Shown: positions 7,724 through 17,769, counted from the stretch's first letter. The stretch is 59,547 nt of DNA from Magnetococcales bacterium (GCA_015229115.1 JADGCH010000005.1:1-59547), one strand, 5' to 3'. Program-made: numbers and translations. Notes: a model not told the origin generated them from the sequence alone.

Positions 7724-10678
7724 ATGGAGTGTTTCTTGAGCCTGAAACTGAAAATCTCATGGGCAGTACTGGCGGCCATCTTGTTGTATGCAGCTTTGGG
7801 GTTCTGGATTCACGACCAGGTCCTGATGCCAAAATTTATCGATCTTGAGCAGGAGAGCGCTCAGCGTGACATACGACGGGTGGTTGAGTCGTTCAAGCGT
7901 GAGTTGCGTCAACAGGAACAGACCACCATTGATTGGGCGCGATGGGATCCTATGTATCACTTCGCGATCAACCACTCCAAGGATTTCACGGCCGACAGTC
8001 TCGATACCAGCCTGTTTCAGTCAGCCCATTTCGATGCCATCCAGATCTATGACACCGACCACCGGCTGATCTGGGGGCAGATGCTCAATCGGGATGGAGG
8101 CGAGGTCACCGTATGGCCTGCTGCTCTGGATGGAGCATTGCCGCCCCAGCTTTGGCATGGCCACAAGGATAGTGTCCACGCTGACATCCTGCTCGATAAG
8201 GTGGTCGGACCGCTGCTGGTTTCATCAGCGCCGATTATCCATGTGGATACCTGTAACGCCATCGGCGGTACTTTGGTCATGATCAGGCGTATCGATGCCA
8301 ACATGATCCAGCAACGGATCAACGAAACCGGGGTACAGTTTGAGGTGTTATTGCCGCCACCCTATGGAGAGGCTGCCCCGTTCCAGACCGGTATGGAGCG
8401 GCTAAAACAGGAAATCACGGCGCTGGACAGGGTAACAGCCGATACGATTCATGGTTATGCCCATTTGCCCGATCTTGCTGGTGCACCGGCCATGCTGTTG
8501 CGTGCCAGTATCGTGCGTGATATCAGCCAACAGGGCGTGCGTACTACCCAGATCAGCGCCATGTTGCTGGCAGCAGCCAGCTTTACGGCCATGCTGGTTC
8601 TGATGGTCATCATCCAGCGCATTGTTATTATCCCCCTGACCCGTCTTACCAACAGCATTGTCAGTCTGGTGGGTACGGAGAACCAGGACACTCTGTTGAC
8701 CCACACTGACATGAATCGTCGTGATGAAATAGGTCTGTTGGCACGCCAATTTGTCCACGCTACTCGGCAAGCTCTGTCGCGCCAGGAATTGGCGCAGAAG
8801 CACGATCAGGCCTTGCAGGCTTCCAGGGCTAAAAGTGCTTTCCTGGCCAATATGAGCCACGAGATTCGCACCCCCATGAATGCCATTATCGGCATGGCAC
8901 ACCTGGCCCAGCGTACCGAACTGACGGTGCAGCAGCGCGGCTACCTTAACAAGATCGGCTATGCTGCCCACTCGTTGCTTGGACTGGTCAACGATATTCT
9001 CGATTTTTCCAAAATTGAGTCAGGCAAGCTGGAGCTGGAACTCAGGGTGTTTTCATTGAGGGAAGTTCTCGATCACCTGTCCGATATTGTCGGTATCAAG
9101 GCAGCCCAGAAAGAGATCGAGATTGATGTGATCGTTGCTCCATCGACTCCCAACTATCTGGTCGGGGATTCCCTGCGGTTGGGACAGATTCTGATCAACC
9201 TGGTCAATAATGCCGTCAAGTTTACCGACAAGGGCATCATCGTCGTGACCGTAGCACCCGATCTGCTGGAGACTGCGTCGGTATTGCTACGGTTTTCGGT
9301 ACAGGATAGTGGCATCGGTATGACCGCTGAGCAGTGCTCAGCGCTGTTCCAGCCCTTTTTACAGGCTGATTCTTCCACAACGCGCAAATACGGTGGCACC
9401 GGTCTTGGTCTGGCGATCAGCAAACAGCTGACCGAGATGATGGATGGCACCATTGGCGTGGTCAGTCAGCCAGGGCGGGGTAGTACCTTTACCTTTACCG
9501 CTCGGCTTGGAGTAGCGCGACGGGACGACTGGTTGCAGCAGGAGCAGGTTCCGGCCGACCAACGAATACCGGCCGCACATCTAGCCGGTCGCAGGGTTCT
9601 ACTGGTTGAGGATAACGCTATCAATCGTGAGTTGGTGACAGAATTGCTGACCGACCTGGGGATCTCGGTTGCCATGGCTGTCAACGGTCGTGAGGGGGTG
9701 GATCGTGCCACCCAGGAGCCCTTCGATCTAATTCTGATGGATGTCCAGATGCCGGAAATGGATGGACTGACAGCAACCGGCCTGATTCGCGCTTATGAGG
9801 GTTGTCGTACCTTACCCATCATCGCCATGACCGCTCATGCCATGCGCGGCGATCGTGCCAGAAGTCTCGCTGCCGGTATGAATGACCATATCACCAAGCC
9901 GATTGATCCTAACTTGCTGACAGAGACATTGATCCACTGGATGGGGATAGCGCCATCGCCACAGCCGCTTTCTCATGAAGCGATGCCACAGGTTGTTGCC
10001 CACCCTGATTGTCTACCGGATCAACTCCCTCCCTTTGATCTAGCGGTCGCATTGGTGCGTGCCAATGGTAATGAAATGCTGTTGCGCCGGTTGATCCTAC
10101 AGTTTCGTGATGGCTACGCTGATGTCATGGCGGAATTGCAGCGCCTGTTGGTCTCTGGTGAGCACCTGGAAGCACAACGGCTGGCCCATTCACTGAAAGG
10201 CGTGGCAGCGACGCTGGAGGCGCAGGCCCTGTCCGAGGCCGCTTTTGCGGTGGAACAGGCTCTGCGAGATGGCAGAATAGCTGCGGTGCCCGCCCTGATG
10301 GAGACGATGGCGCAGGCGGTGGCGCAGGCTATCTCTGCTGCCGATGCTCTAGAACAATGGCAGTCAAAGCAAGTGGAGGCTGTACCATCGGTTTCTAGTA
10401 GATTTCGGCAGGATCACAACAGGGAATGGGTTGCCATTTTGACTGAATTACGTCACAATGTAGAGGCTAACAATCTGAATGCACGCAAGTTGTTTCCTCA
10501 ACTACAGGCAACACTGGCTGGATGGGATGTCGACAGTGAAATCGATCAACTGGCGCAGCATCTCAATAGGCTGGAGTTTCAGTCTGCTTCGATGGTTTTG
10601 GATCGGTTGTGTGGCAAATTAGGCCTACAGGAACAGGATCATGACCAAACCACCACCACCACGTATTCTGGTGGTTGA
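7724..10678 (+). CDS. Hybrid histidine kinase: CHASE4-HAMP-HisKA-HATPase-REC-HPt
   Basis: Order of domains: membrane segment about 7-27, periplasmic CHASE4-type sensor (WARWDPMYHF and IYDTD motifs) to about 270, second membrane segment about 283-303, HAMP, HisKA with SHEIRTPMN (His379), HATPase_c with N and G boxes (LINLVNNAVKF; GTGLGLAI), receiver with Asp673 in LMDVQMPEMDG, and an HPt domain with AHSLKG (His822), followed by about 120 residues with no clear domain. All phosphorelay residues are present. The ATG at 7724 lacks a ribosome-binding site; TTG at 7736 with TGGAG six bases before it is a good alternative. It is divergent from dctQM and overlaps the next gene by 38 bp. Possible sensing of the TRAP substrate is only a guess. 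Confidence 0.9.
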   Translation: MECFLSLKLKISWAVLAAILLYAALGFWIHDQVLMPKFIDLEQESAQRDIRRVVESFKRELRQQEQTTIDWARWDPMYHFAINHSKDFTADSLDTSLFQSAHFDAIQIYDTDHRLIWGQMLNRDGGEVTVWPAALDGALPPQLWHGHKDSVHADILLDKVVGPLLVSSAPIIHVDTCNAIGGTLVMIRRIDANMIQQRINETGVQFEVLLPPPYGEAAPFQTGMERLKQEITALDRVTADTIHGYAHLPDLAGAPAMLLRASIVRDISQQGVRTTQISAMLLAAASFTAMLVLMVIIQRIVIIPLTRLTNSIVSLVGTENQDTLLTHTDMNRRDEIGLLARQFVHATRQALSRQELAQKHDQALQASRAKSAFLANMSHEIRTPMNAIIGMAHLAQRTELTVQQRGYLNKIGYAAHSLLGLVNDILDFSKIESGKLELELRVFSLREVLDHLSDIVGIKAAQKEIEIDVIVAPSTPNYLVGDSLRLGQILINLVNNAVKFTDKGIIVVTVAPDLLETASVLLRFSVQDSGIGMTAEQCSALFQPFLQADSSTTRKYGGTGLGLAISKQLTEMMDGTIGVVSQPGRGSTFTFTARLGVARRDDWLQQEQVPADQRIPAAHLAGRRVLLVEDNAINRELVTELLTDLGISVAMAVNGREGVDRATQEPFDLILMDVQMPEMDGLTATGLIRAYEGCRTLPIIAMTAHAMRGDRARSLAAGMNDHITKPIDPNLLTETLIHWMGIAPSPQPLSHEAMPQVVAHPDCLPDQLPPFDLAVALVRANGNEMLLRRLILQFRDGYADVMAELQRLLVSGEHLEAQRLAHSLKGVAATLEAQALSEAAFAVEQALRDGRIAAVPALMETMAQAVAQAISAADALEQWQSKQVEAVPSVSSRFRQDHNREWVAILTELRHNVEANNLNARKLFPQLQATLAGWDVDSEIDQLAQHLNRLEFQSASMVLDRLCGKLGLQEQDHDQTTTTTYSGG

Positions 10679-11588
10679 TGACGAGCCGATCAATATTGAG
10701 CTGATTGCCGATATCTTTAGTGAGGGCCATGAGGTTCTGTTTGCCATGACAGGCGAGAAGGCTCTGGAGATTGCCACAGCAGAACTGCCGGACGTCATTT
10801 TGTTAGATGTCATGATGCCTGGTATCGATGGTTATGAAGTATGCCGACGGTTGAAGGAGCAACCAGCTACCAGTCGCATTCCGATCATCTTCATCACCTC
10901 CCTGGATGATGTTGGTTCAGAGACCCGTGGGCTGGAACTGGGCGCCATGGATTATGTGACCAAGCCATTCAGCCCAGCCGTTGTCAAGATGCGTGTGAAA
11001 AACATGATTGGTCTGAAGCAGGCCTGCGACAGGAATTTAACAGAGCTCAGCCGTACCTGTGAACAACTCAATAACCTGACCGTCATTGATGATTTAACCG
11101 GACTATCCAACCGCAGCCACTTTGACCGTCTATTGGCCAAGGAGCATGCCAGACTGATTCGTTCCGGTGCCAAGTTATCCTTGATCCTGCTCGATATTGA
11201 TCATTTTACCGCTTTCAATCACGCCTATGGACCGATAAGCGGGGATAGTTGCCTGAGACAGGTGGCCCGTGTCATCGATGACGTCATTGTTCGTGCCGCT
11301 GATACCGCCGCTCGTTACGACGGGGAGAAATTCGCTTGCATTCTACCGGAAACCGGTCTGGAGGGTGCCTTGGTGATTGCCGAGAAAATTCGTCGGGGTA
11401 TTTTGCTGCGCGCTATTCCGCACAAGGAGTCCATGACCGCCGGTTATGTCACTGCCAGTTTTGGTGTCGTGACGGTCCAGTGTGCCGCTAAAAAATCAGT
11501 TGCCTTCATCCTTACCCAGGCCGAAACACAGCTGGGGAAGGCAAAATCAACCGGACGCAACCGGATCTCGTACGACCAGATCGATTGA
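10641..11588 (+). CDS. Response regulator with degenerate GGDEF domain
   Basis: An N-terminal receiver domain (DDEP acidic pair at 13-14, phospho-Asp56 in LLDVMMPGIDG, Lys108 in TKPF) is joined to a GGDEF-type domain starting at about 146 (DDLTGLSNR). The signature loop reads DGEKF at 227-231 instead of GG(D/E)EF, and the usual Asn/Asp-rich substrate region reads YGPISGDSC. These changes make diguanylate cyclase activity doubtful; a GTP-binding or scaffold role would be possible. The gene overlaps the hybrid kinase by 38 bp, so it is the likely phosphorelay output. It ends three bases before the convergent lpxB. Confidence 0.88.
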   Translation: MTKPPPPRILVVDDEPINIELIADIFSEGHEVLFAMTGEKALEIATAELPDVILLDVMMPGIDGYEVCRRLKEQPATSRIPIIFITSLDDVGSETRGLELGAMDYVTKPFSPAVVKMRVKNMIGLKQACDRNLTELSRTCEQLNNLTVIDDLTGLSNRSHFDRLLAKEHARLIRSGAKLSLILLDIDHFTAFNHAYGPISGDSCLRQVARVIDDVIVRAADTAARYDGEKFACILPETGLEGALVIAEKIRRGILLRAIPHKESMTAGYVTASFGVVTVQCAAKKSVAFILTQAETQLGKAKSTGRNRISYDQID

Positions 11589-11591
11589 ACT

Positions 11592-12722
11592 TCAACGCAG
11601 AAAACCAGCAACGATCGACGCTGCAGAACAGGATGGTGGGGCCAGTTGCTGGCGGATGGTCTGAAATCCAGCCCGCATAAGGTCTGAAACGTCAGGATTG
11701 TGCAGGATACGTAGCAGGTCTTCCGTCAGTTGGTCGGGGTTGACCTGTTGTTGCAATCGTTCCGGAACCAGTTCTCGTCCTGCTACCAGATTGACCAGCG
11801 AGATAAAGGGTACCCGTATTAAACGTCGTCCGACGGCATAGGTCAGTGGATGGACCCGATAGACCACCACCATCGGTGTACCAATCAGGGCGCTTTCCAG
11901 CGTCGCGGTACCGGAAGCGACCAGGGCGGCATCGGCGGCATGGAGCAGGTTGTAGGTGTTGTTATGACAAATGGGGATCTCTGCCGGCCAGTTATGGTCA
12001 CAGCAAGCCATGAGTTGATCACGACCCAGTCCCTCTGCCAAGGCCAGAGCGGAACGAACGGGGGGATTTTGCTGGCTCAACCGCTGGGCTGTTTGCAGCA
12101 TGGTGGGTAGCAGACGCTGCAGCTCACCGATGCGGCTGCCTGGTAACAACGCCACCAAGGCTTCGTGATCGGCAATGCCCAGTTGACGACGTACCTCATC
12201 CCGTTTCTGACTGGGTACAGCCTGCTGCACTAAAGGATGACCAACAAAGGTGACGGGCAGACCGCTGCCAGCGAAAAGCGGCGCTTCAAACGGGAACAGC
12301 ACCAGCAAATGGCGGTACAGTTGCGCCAGGGTCTGAATGCGACCGGTACGCCAGGCCCAGATCTGCGGTGAAACGTAGTGGATGGCCGGGATATTAAGCC
12401 GGCGTGCCTGACGTGCCAGCAACAGATTGAAGTCAGGTAGATCGATGGTCAGCAGCAGGTCAGGACGCTGTTGCTTCAGGGTTTGTACCAGATTACGGTG
12501 AATCTGCCACAGTCGTGGCAACCGTCGTATCACTTCGGCCAGGCCAATAATGGCCAGATCGTGGATATCGAATGGACCACGGGGCAATCCGGCAGCATGT
12601 AGCTGCGGTCCACCCACCCCCATGACGGTTAGATCGGGAATCATCGACTGTAATTCCAGCAGCAGGTTGGCACCGAGCAAATCACCGGAGGCTTCTCCAG
12701 CCACAATCATCAGTTTTGTCAT
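11592..12722 (-). CDS. lpxB: Lipid-A-disaccharide synthase
   Basis: LpxB joins UDP-2,3-diacylglucosamine and lipid X to form the lipid A disaccharide at the inner face of the cytoplasmic membrane. The 376-residue protein shows the family pattern: MIVAGEASGDLLGANL start, MGVGGPQL, DLPDFNLLLAR, HYVSPQIWAWR, LLPFE-type LVLFPFE, FVGHPL, LLPGSRIGEL and VASGTATLE. Length is normal. The start follows the Sel1 gene stop by one base, so these two genes form an operon. A working outer membrane with LPS is implied. Confidence 0.97.
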   Translation of the reverse strand: MTKLMIVAGEASGDLLGANLLLELQSMIPDLTVMGVGGPQLHAAGLPRGPFDIHDLAIIGLAEVIRRLPRLWQIHRNLVQTLKQQRPDLLLTIDLPDFNLLLARQARRLNIPAIHYVSPQIWAWRTGRIQTLAQLYRHLLVLFPFEAPLFAGSGLPVTFVGHPLVQQAVPSQKRDEVRRQLGIADHEALVALLPGSRIGELQRLLPTMLQTAQRLSQQNPPVRSALALAEGLGRDQLMACCDHNWPAEIPICHNNTYNLLHAADAALVASGTATLESALIGTPMVVVYRVHPLTYAVGRRLIRVPFISLVNLVAGRELVPERLQQQVNPDQLTEDLLRILHNPDVSDLMRAGFQTIRQQLAPPSCSAASIVAGFLR

Positions 12723-12723
12723 G

Positions 12724-13971
12724 CTATTTTCGACCTGTGGAGGCCTGTTTCCAGTGACGGGCCATCTCCTGGGCCTTGGCGATCTGCTCCTGGTTCATCT
12801 CTCTGGCGAGATCATCCCGTGCCTTGATGGCGTTTTTATTGCCCCGTGCCGCAGCCAGCAGAAACCATAGGCAGGCATGGACGTTGTCTTGTGGTAAACC
12901 CTCACCCAGACGGTACATCATGCCAAGGTTATTCTGGGCATAAACATCGCCCTGATCGGAGGCCAGACGGTACCATTTGGCCGCTTCCTTGTAATCCTGT
13001 GCCACGCCTTGTCCCTTGCGGTAGCGATTGCCGAGACTGTTCTGAGCACTGGCATGGCCTTTTTCAGCCGCCTTACGGTACCATTTGACCGCTGTTTTAT
13101 CGTCTTTGGGTACACCGATCCCGTCAGCGTAGAGGTTGCCAAGATGGAACAGGGCGGTGGCGTGACCCTGATCAGCGGCGAGGCGATACCACTTCATCGC
13201 TTCCTTGGGGTCTGCCTCCATATCGCCAGCGCCCTGGCTGTACAGCACACCCAGACTGACCTGGGCGGTGGCATGGCCTTGATCAGCCGCAAGGCGGTAC
13301 CAATGGATGGCTTGCTGGTAATCCTGCGGTACGCCAATACCCTGGCTGTACAGAACACCGAGGTTGGTCATGCCATGGCAATCGCCCTGATCAGCGGCGA
13401 GACGATACCACTTGAGGGCCTCCTGATGATTTTGCGGCACACCCTGACCTTTGTGGTATAGGTTACCCAGGCTGATCTGGGCGGTAGTGTGGCCTTGGTC
13501 AGCTGCAAAACGGTACCATTTCATGGCTTCCTTGTAGCTTTGGGTGACTCCCTGTCCCCGGTAGTAAAGATGACCGAGATTGATTTGAGCGTTGGCGTAG
13601 CCCTGATCAGCGGCAAGACGGTACCACTTGGCGGCTTCAGTATCGTCCTGGGGTACCCCGCAACCTTCACGGCATAGCTGGCCAATGTGGAACTGGGCAG
13701 CGGCGTAACCCTGTTCAGCAGCCTTGAAATACCAGTTGAAGGCCTCATCGTCGTTGCGTTCCACTCCTCGACCCAGGCGGTACAGATGACCCAGGTGCAG
13801 CTGGGCTTGTGCCACGTTCTGTCTGGCAGCCAAACGATACCACTGAGCGGCCTCTGCGTCATCCTGAGGCACGTCTACGCCATTCTCGTAGAGGATGCCG
13901 AGTTGTAGCTGTGCCTGGGCATCTCCCTGACTGGCTTTGAGAACGATATGTTCGATTTCCTGCGTGTCCAT
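12724..13971 (-). CDS. Sel1-repeat protein
   Basis: The 415-residue protein consists almost wholly of about ten Sel1-like repeats of 36 residues, each with the form AxWYRLAADQGxAxAQxxLGxLYxxGxGV. The same period shows in the DNA as imperfect 108-bp repeats. The last unit changes to CLWFLLAAARG, a normal capping form. No signal peptide is seen, so the protein is probably cytoplasmic and acts as a protein-binding scaffold. AGGAG lies 12 bases before the start. The partner is unknown; lpxB is directly downstream. Confidence 0.9.
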   Translation of the reverse strand: MDTQEIEHIVLKASQGDAQAQLQLGILYENGVDVPQDDAEAAQWYRLAARQNVAQAQLHLGHLYRLGRGVERNDDEAFNWYFKAAEQGYAAAQFHIGQLCREGCGVPQDDTEAAKWYRLAADQGYANAQINLGHLYYRGQGVTQSYKEAMKWYRFAADQGHTTAQISLGNLYHKGQGVPQNHQEALKWYRLAADQGDCHGMTNLGVLYSQGIGVPQDYQQAIHWYRLAADQGHATAQVSLGVLYSQGAGDMEADPKEAMKWYRLAADQGHATALFHLGNLYADGIGVPKDDKTAVKWYRKAAEKGHASAQNSLGNRYRKGQGVAQDYKEAAKWYRLASDQGDVYAQNNLGMMYRLGEGLPQDNVHACLWFLLAAARGNKNAIKARDDLAREMNQEQIAKAQEMARHWKQASTGRK

Positions 13972-14036
13972 CGATTGACCACACTCCTGTTTACCGGTTG
14001 CTCAATCCAGTACGATGCGTTAATGTAGCACAGGGT

Positions 14037-16145
14037 ATGAGTCTATCACGCAATGAGAAAAAACGCACCCGGTCCGTATGGCTGGGTATAGGCGCAGGTC
14101 AGGTTGGAGATGGCCCTTTGATACATTCCGGTACCGTATTGGCACGACAGCTATTGGCTCAGGGCAGCCTTTGTCAGGCACAGGGCCAATTCAGGGACGC
14201 CAAAATCTGCTACCAGAAGGCACTGGCACAACAGCAGCATTTTGCCGAAGCCTACTGCAATCTGGGAGTTCTGGCGATTATCCAGGACCGCCTTGCTGAA
14301 GCGGAGGGTTATCTGCGACAGGCGATCCATGCTGACATCAACCATGCGGAAGCCCATTATAATCTCGCCGTGGTCCTGTCAAAGCAAAAGTTGTTGGCAC
14401 AGGCCGTCACACATTATGAGTACGCTTGGCGTTTGCGTCCTGATAACGTGGCTATGGGCCATCAATTGGTTGCGTCGTTAATGCAGCTGGGCGATCTCTA
14501 CCACCGGCAACAACGGCGCGGCCCGACTTCTGAGCCTCTTTATCGACGTGTCCTAACCTTGCAACCGGATCATGCCGAGGCACAAGTCCGTCTGAGCATT
14601 CTGCTGATTGGCCAGTGGCAACTGGAACAGGCCATGGCCTGCAGCCGTAATCTGCTTGATCTGACCGATGTGCCAGTCGATCAACTGTTGCAGAAAACCA
14701 GTGGCTATCTGCAGCAGAATCGTACCAACGAGGCCATCGTGTGCCTTGTCAAGCTCATCCTGGTCTACCCACAACAGGGTAGTCTATGCAATCAGCTCGG
14801 GGTGTTGATCAAAGGCAAGGGCTATTATGATGAGGCCATAGTCTGTTATCAGCAGGCCATCCGGATCGAACCGAAACCATTGGCCTACAGTAATCTGGGT
14901 ATTGCCTTCTACGATACCGGGTGCTATCAGGAGGCGGAGGCTGCCCTGCAACAAGCCTTGGCGCTGGAGTCCAACTCGTTCAATACGCTGCGTTCTCTGG
15001 CAGCCGCCTACGATGCCCAGAACAAGCTGGTTGAAGCGGCCGATTGTTACAAAAAAGCCGCGGCAATCAATGATGATGTTTATTGTAAATATTTCTACGA
15101 TTTAACCCTGTTGTTGATCCTCAATACCGAGGGAAGATCGGCCGAAACACGCGGAAAATGGCTGTCGTTGGTCTGTGACACAGCCCATACCCAGGTGGTA
15201 TTCAGGGATAATGGCCTGAGTGACAAGATCGTGTCGTCCATTCAGGGCCTGTTAAGCCATCCGGTTGATTGGCAGGGCAAGCACGTGTTGATCACCACCG
15301 ATCTGGAGGCCTTTGGTGATGCCATACAAGGGATGCGCTATATTCCCTATCTAGCCCACCTGGGTGCGCGTATTACGGTTTCGGCTGTTCCGGCACGGGC
15401 TTCCCTGTTTCAGGCGATGACCGGAGTTGAACGGGTCATCCGCATTGAAGAGAACCGATCCCTGACGTCAGTGGATTATTGCATTCCATTGGGTGCCCTG
15501 GGCTCCATTCTGGAGATAGCCTATGGCTGCACCCTGGAGAACAGGCCCTATCTGCGTCCGGATCCGGATAAGGTCGAGAAATGGCATCGGATACTCGGTT
15601 TTGATCACCGACCTGACACGCTTAAAGTTGGACTGGTTTGGGGAGTAGGGACCAGACCTCCTTTCGACCGGGGCAGGGCCATTGCCCACGTTGAGAAATT
15701 GTGGCCTTTGTTTGACATTCCAGGGATCGACTGGATCAGCCTGCAGATGGGTGAATGGACCGATTTGATGGAGCGCTTCCCTCCTGGTAAGGTACGTGAC
15801 CTTCGTTTGAATGATCCGGACATTCATCAGGATTCCATGGATTCCGCCGCTATTCTGCATCACCTCGATCTGTACGTTTCGGTGGATACCGGTCTGCCTC
15901 ATCTGGCCGGCGCCATCGGTTGTCCGGTTTGGTTGCTGTTTGCATTGGTTCCGGATCATCGCTGGCCTCGTGACTGTGATAACGGCGATATCTCACCATT
16001 CTACAGCACAACGAGGCTGTTTCGGCAACGTCGTCTGGGTGACTGGGATGAATTAATCGCCCGGGTTGCGACAACGCTGGTGGCAGAAAGGGAGACCCTG
16101 TTGGCCAACAGGAAGGTCAGACAGGCAGCCCTATCGCTGACTTGA
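14037..16145 (+). CDS. TPR protein with C-terminal glycosyltransferase-like domain
   Basis: N-terminal half has about eight TPR units (for example AEAYCNLGVLAII and AEAHYNLAVVLSK), and the C-terminal 300 residues resemble the GT9/heptosyltransferase-type fold found in TPR-glycosyltransferase fusions, with a VDTGLPHLAGAIGCPVW segment, the usual nucleotide-sugar binding pattern. Proteins of this layout are common in flagellated Gram-negatives and may glycosylate proteins or surface sugars. ATG at 14037 is chosen over a TTG at 13998. The gene is divergent from the Sel1 gene and overlaps trpS tail-to-tail by 29 bp. Substrate unknown. Confidence 0.8.
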   Translation: MSLSRNEKKRTRSVWLGIGAGQVGDGPLIHSGTVLARQLLAQGSLCQAQGQFRDAKICYQKALAQQQHFAEAYCNLGVLAIIQDRLAEAEGYLRQAIHADINHAEAHYNLAVVLSKQKLLAQAVTHYEYAWRLRPDNVAMGHQLVASLMQLGDLYHRQQRRGPTSEPLYRRVLTLQPDHAEAQVRLSILLIGQWQLEQAMACSRNLLDLTDVPVDQLLQKTSGYLQQNRTNEAIVCLVKLILVYPQQGSLCNQLGVLIKGKGYYDEAIVCYQQAIRIEPKPLAYSNLGIAFYDTGCYQEAEAALQQALALESNSFNTLRSLAAAYDAQNKLVEAADCYKKAAAINDDVYCKYFYDLTLLLILNTEGRSAETRGKWLSLVCDTAHTQVVFRDNGLSDKIVSSIQGLLSHPVDWQGKHVLITTDLEAFGDAIQGMRYIPYLAHLGARITVSAVPARASLFQAMTGVERVIRIEENRSLTSVDYCIPLGALGSILEIAYGCTLENRPYLRPDPDKVEKWHRILGFDHRPDTLKVGLVWGVGTRPPFDRGRAIAHVEKLWPLFDIPGIDWISLQMGEWTDLMERFPPGKVRDLRLNDPDIHQDSMDSAAILHHLDLYVSVDTGLPHLAGAIGCPVWLLFALVPDHRWPRDCDNGDISPFYSTTRLFRQRRLGDWDELIARVATTLVAERETLLANRKVRQAALSLT

Positions 16146-17124
16146 CCCGGTTCATGATGCCTGCAGCCCGCTCTTTGGCTCGGGTGGCACCATCGGCCAG
16201 CAGGGCCTGCAGGGCAGCCGGGTCACGGCTGAGCTGATGATAGCGCTCGCGTACTGGTGCCAGGAGTGTGATAACCGCATCGGCGGTCTCGTTCTTGAGA
16301 CGACCATATTGGTGATGGCTGAAATGGTCCAGCGCGGTTGCGCGGCTATTACCCGTTGCGGCACACCAGATATCGAGCAGATTGGCCACTCCGGGCTGTT
16401 CGGTTTCATGGTAACGAATGGTTGCCAGGCTGTCCGTCACCGATTTGCGAAATTTTTTCAGGATGGCATCGGGTTCATCCAGGATCATCACCTTGGCCAG
16501 ATCGGATGCAGCCGTTTTGGACATCTTTTTGGTTGGTTCCTGTAGATCGCGCACCCGGGCTGCTTCAACGGCAATCAGGGGATCGGGCAGTCGGAACAGG
16601 GGACCATAAGTACTGTTGCAACGGATGGCGATGTCGCGCGTCAGTTCGAGATGCTGTTTCTGATCCTCGCCGACCGGTACCCGATCGGTATCGTACAGCA
16701 AAATGTCGGCTGCCATCAGCACCGGGTAAGTAAACAGGCCGGCATTGATATTGTGATGATGGCGCTGTGCCTTGTCCTTGAACTGGGTCATGCGCTCCAG
16801 TTCCCCGATCTGGGTGAAGGTGGAGAGCAGCCAAGCCAGCTCGGCATGGGCCGGGACATGACTTTGAATGAAAACAGTACTGCGGGCTGGATCAATGCCG
16901 CAGGCAAAGTAAAGTGCCGCCAGATCGTAAATGTTCTGCCGCAGTTCGTTCGGGTCCTGACGCACCGTCAAAGCGTGCAGATCGACGATGCAGAACAGGC
17001 AGTCGTGATCCTGTTGCAGGGTAACCCAGTGGCGCAGGGCACCGAGATAGTTACCCAGAGTCAGCTGACCTGTAGGCTGGGCACCGGAGAAAACGATTGG
17101 TCGACGGGATGGTACTGTACTCAT
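16117..17124 (-). CDS. trpS: Tryptophanyl-tRNA synthetase
   Basis: Class I aminoacyl-tRNA synthetase that charges tRNA-Trp. The 335-residue protein has the family's start (VFSGAQPTGQLTLGNYLGA, with TLGN as the HIGH box), an FIQSHVPAHAEL segment, the GEDQKQHLELTRDIA segment and the KMSKT box. Length and all motifs are normal. It lies six bases downstream of the thiE-like gene and could be part of the higBA-thiE transcript. Confidence 0.98.
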   Translation of the reverse strand: MSTVPSRRPIVFSGAQPTGQLTLGNYLGALRHWVTLQQDHDCLFCIVDLHALTVRQDPNELRQNIYDLAALYFACGIDPARSTVFIQSHVPAHAELAWLLSTFTQIGELERMTQFKDKAQRHHHNINAGLFTYPVLMAADILLYDTDRVPVGEDQKQHLELTRDIAIRCNSTYGPLFRLPDPLIAVEAARVRDLQEPTKKMSKTAASDLAKVMILDEPDAILKKFRKSVTDSLATIRYHETEQPGVANLLDIWCAATGNSRATALDHFSHHQYGRLKNETADAVITLLAPVRERYHQLSRDPAALQALLADGATRAKERAAGIMNRVKSAIGLPV

Positions 17125-17130
17125 GGAACC

Positions 17131-17769
17131 TCAATCATCACCTTTCAGGGTTACATCCATCTGGGCCAGACAGCAGCGCGCTGCCGCATAGGGGTCGGAT
17201 TGTGCCAGAATGGCACGAATCATGGCAACTCCATCGGCACCGGCGGCCAGTGCTGCCGTTATGTTGGTCTGATCAATACCACCAAGGGCCAGTACCGGTC
17301 CATGGATCATGGTGCGCCAACTGCGGAATTTTTCTACGCCGATCGGCGTGGCATCGCTATGGGATTGGGTCGTGAAGAGTGGCGATAGCGTGACATAATC
17401 GGCTCCTTGGTTCAGGGCCTGTTGGGCCGTAACCGGGTCATGGCAGGAGCGGCCCAGTAAACGGTTCGGACCAAGTCGATGGCGCGCCATTGCGGTGTCC
17501 AGGCCCTTTTCTGGTAGATGCAGACCGTCGGCTGCAACCGCCAGAGCAACATCAATATGCTGATGAATCAACAATAAGGCCCCTTGTTCATGGGTACGCT
17601 GGCGCCATCGCTGCGCCAGTGGCCTGAGATCATCGGCAGAAAGACCCGGTTGACGTAGCAGCAGGTGGCGGATCCCAGCCGAGAGCGCAGCCCAGATTGC
17701 CTCCTTAGCCGGTTGGTCGATCGGTGTAGCTGTTGAAATCAACAGCAGACGCGGGATGGAATGGGTCAA
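17131..17769 (-). CDS. thiE: Thiamine-phosphate synthase / TenI-like protein
   Basis: A 212-residue TIM-barrel protein of the ThiE/TenI family: ALAVAADGLHLPE, GADYVTLSPLF and the phosphate-binding ALGGIDQTN...GADGVAMI. Several residues that ThiE uses for its pyrimidine and phosphate substrates differ: the QLREK strand reads LLLRQPG, the ND pair reads HQ, and the TKT-type loop reads TTQSHS. It may therefore be a divergent ThiE or a TenI-type relative; the symbol is tentative. The only start is a TTG that overlaps the stop of higA (TTGA), so translation is coupled to the antitoxin gene. Confidence 0.75.
   Translation of the reverse strand: MTHSIPRLLLISTATPIDQPAKEAIWAALSAGIRHLLLRQPGLSADDLRPLAQRWRQRTHEQGALLLIHQHIDVALAVAADGLHLPEKGLDTAMARHRLGPNRLLGRSCHDPVTAQQALNQGADYVTLSPLFTTQSHSDATPIGVEKFRSWRTMIHGPVLALGGIDQTNITAALAAGADGVAMIRAILAQSDPYAAARCCLAQMDVTLKGDD

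Noticed and set aside
12700-13970. Regular 108-bp repeats that could suggest a CRISPR or satellite array
   Set aside because: They are the coding repeats of the Sel1 protein, vary in sequence and have no spacers.
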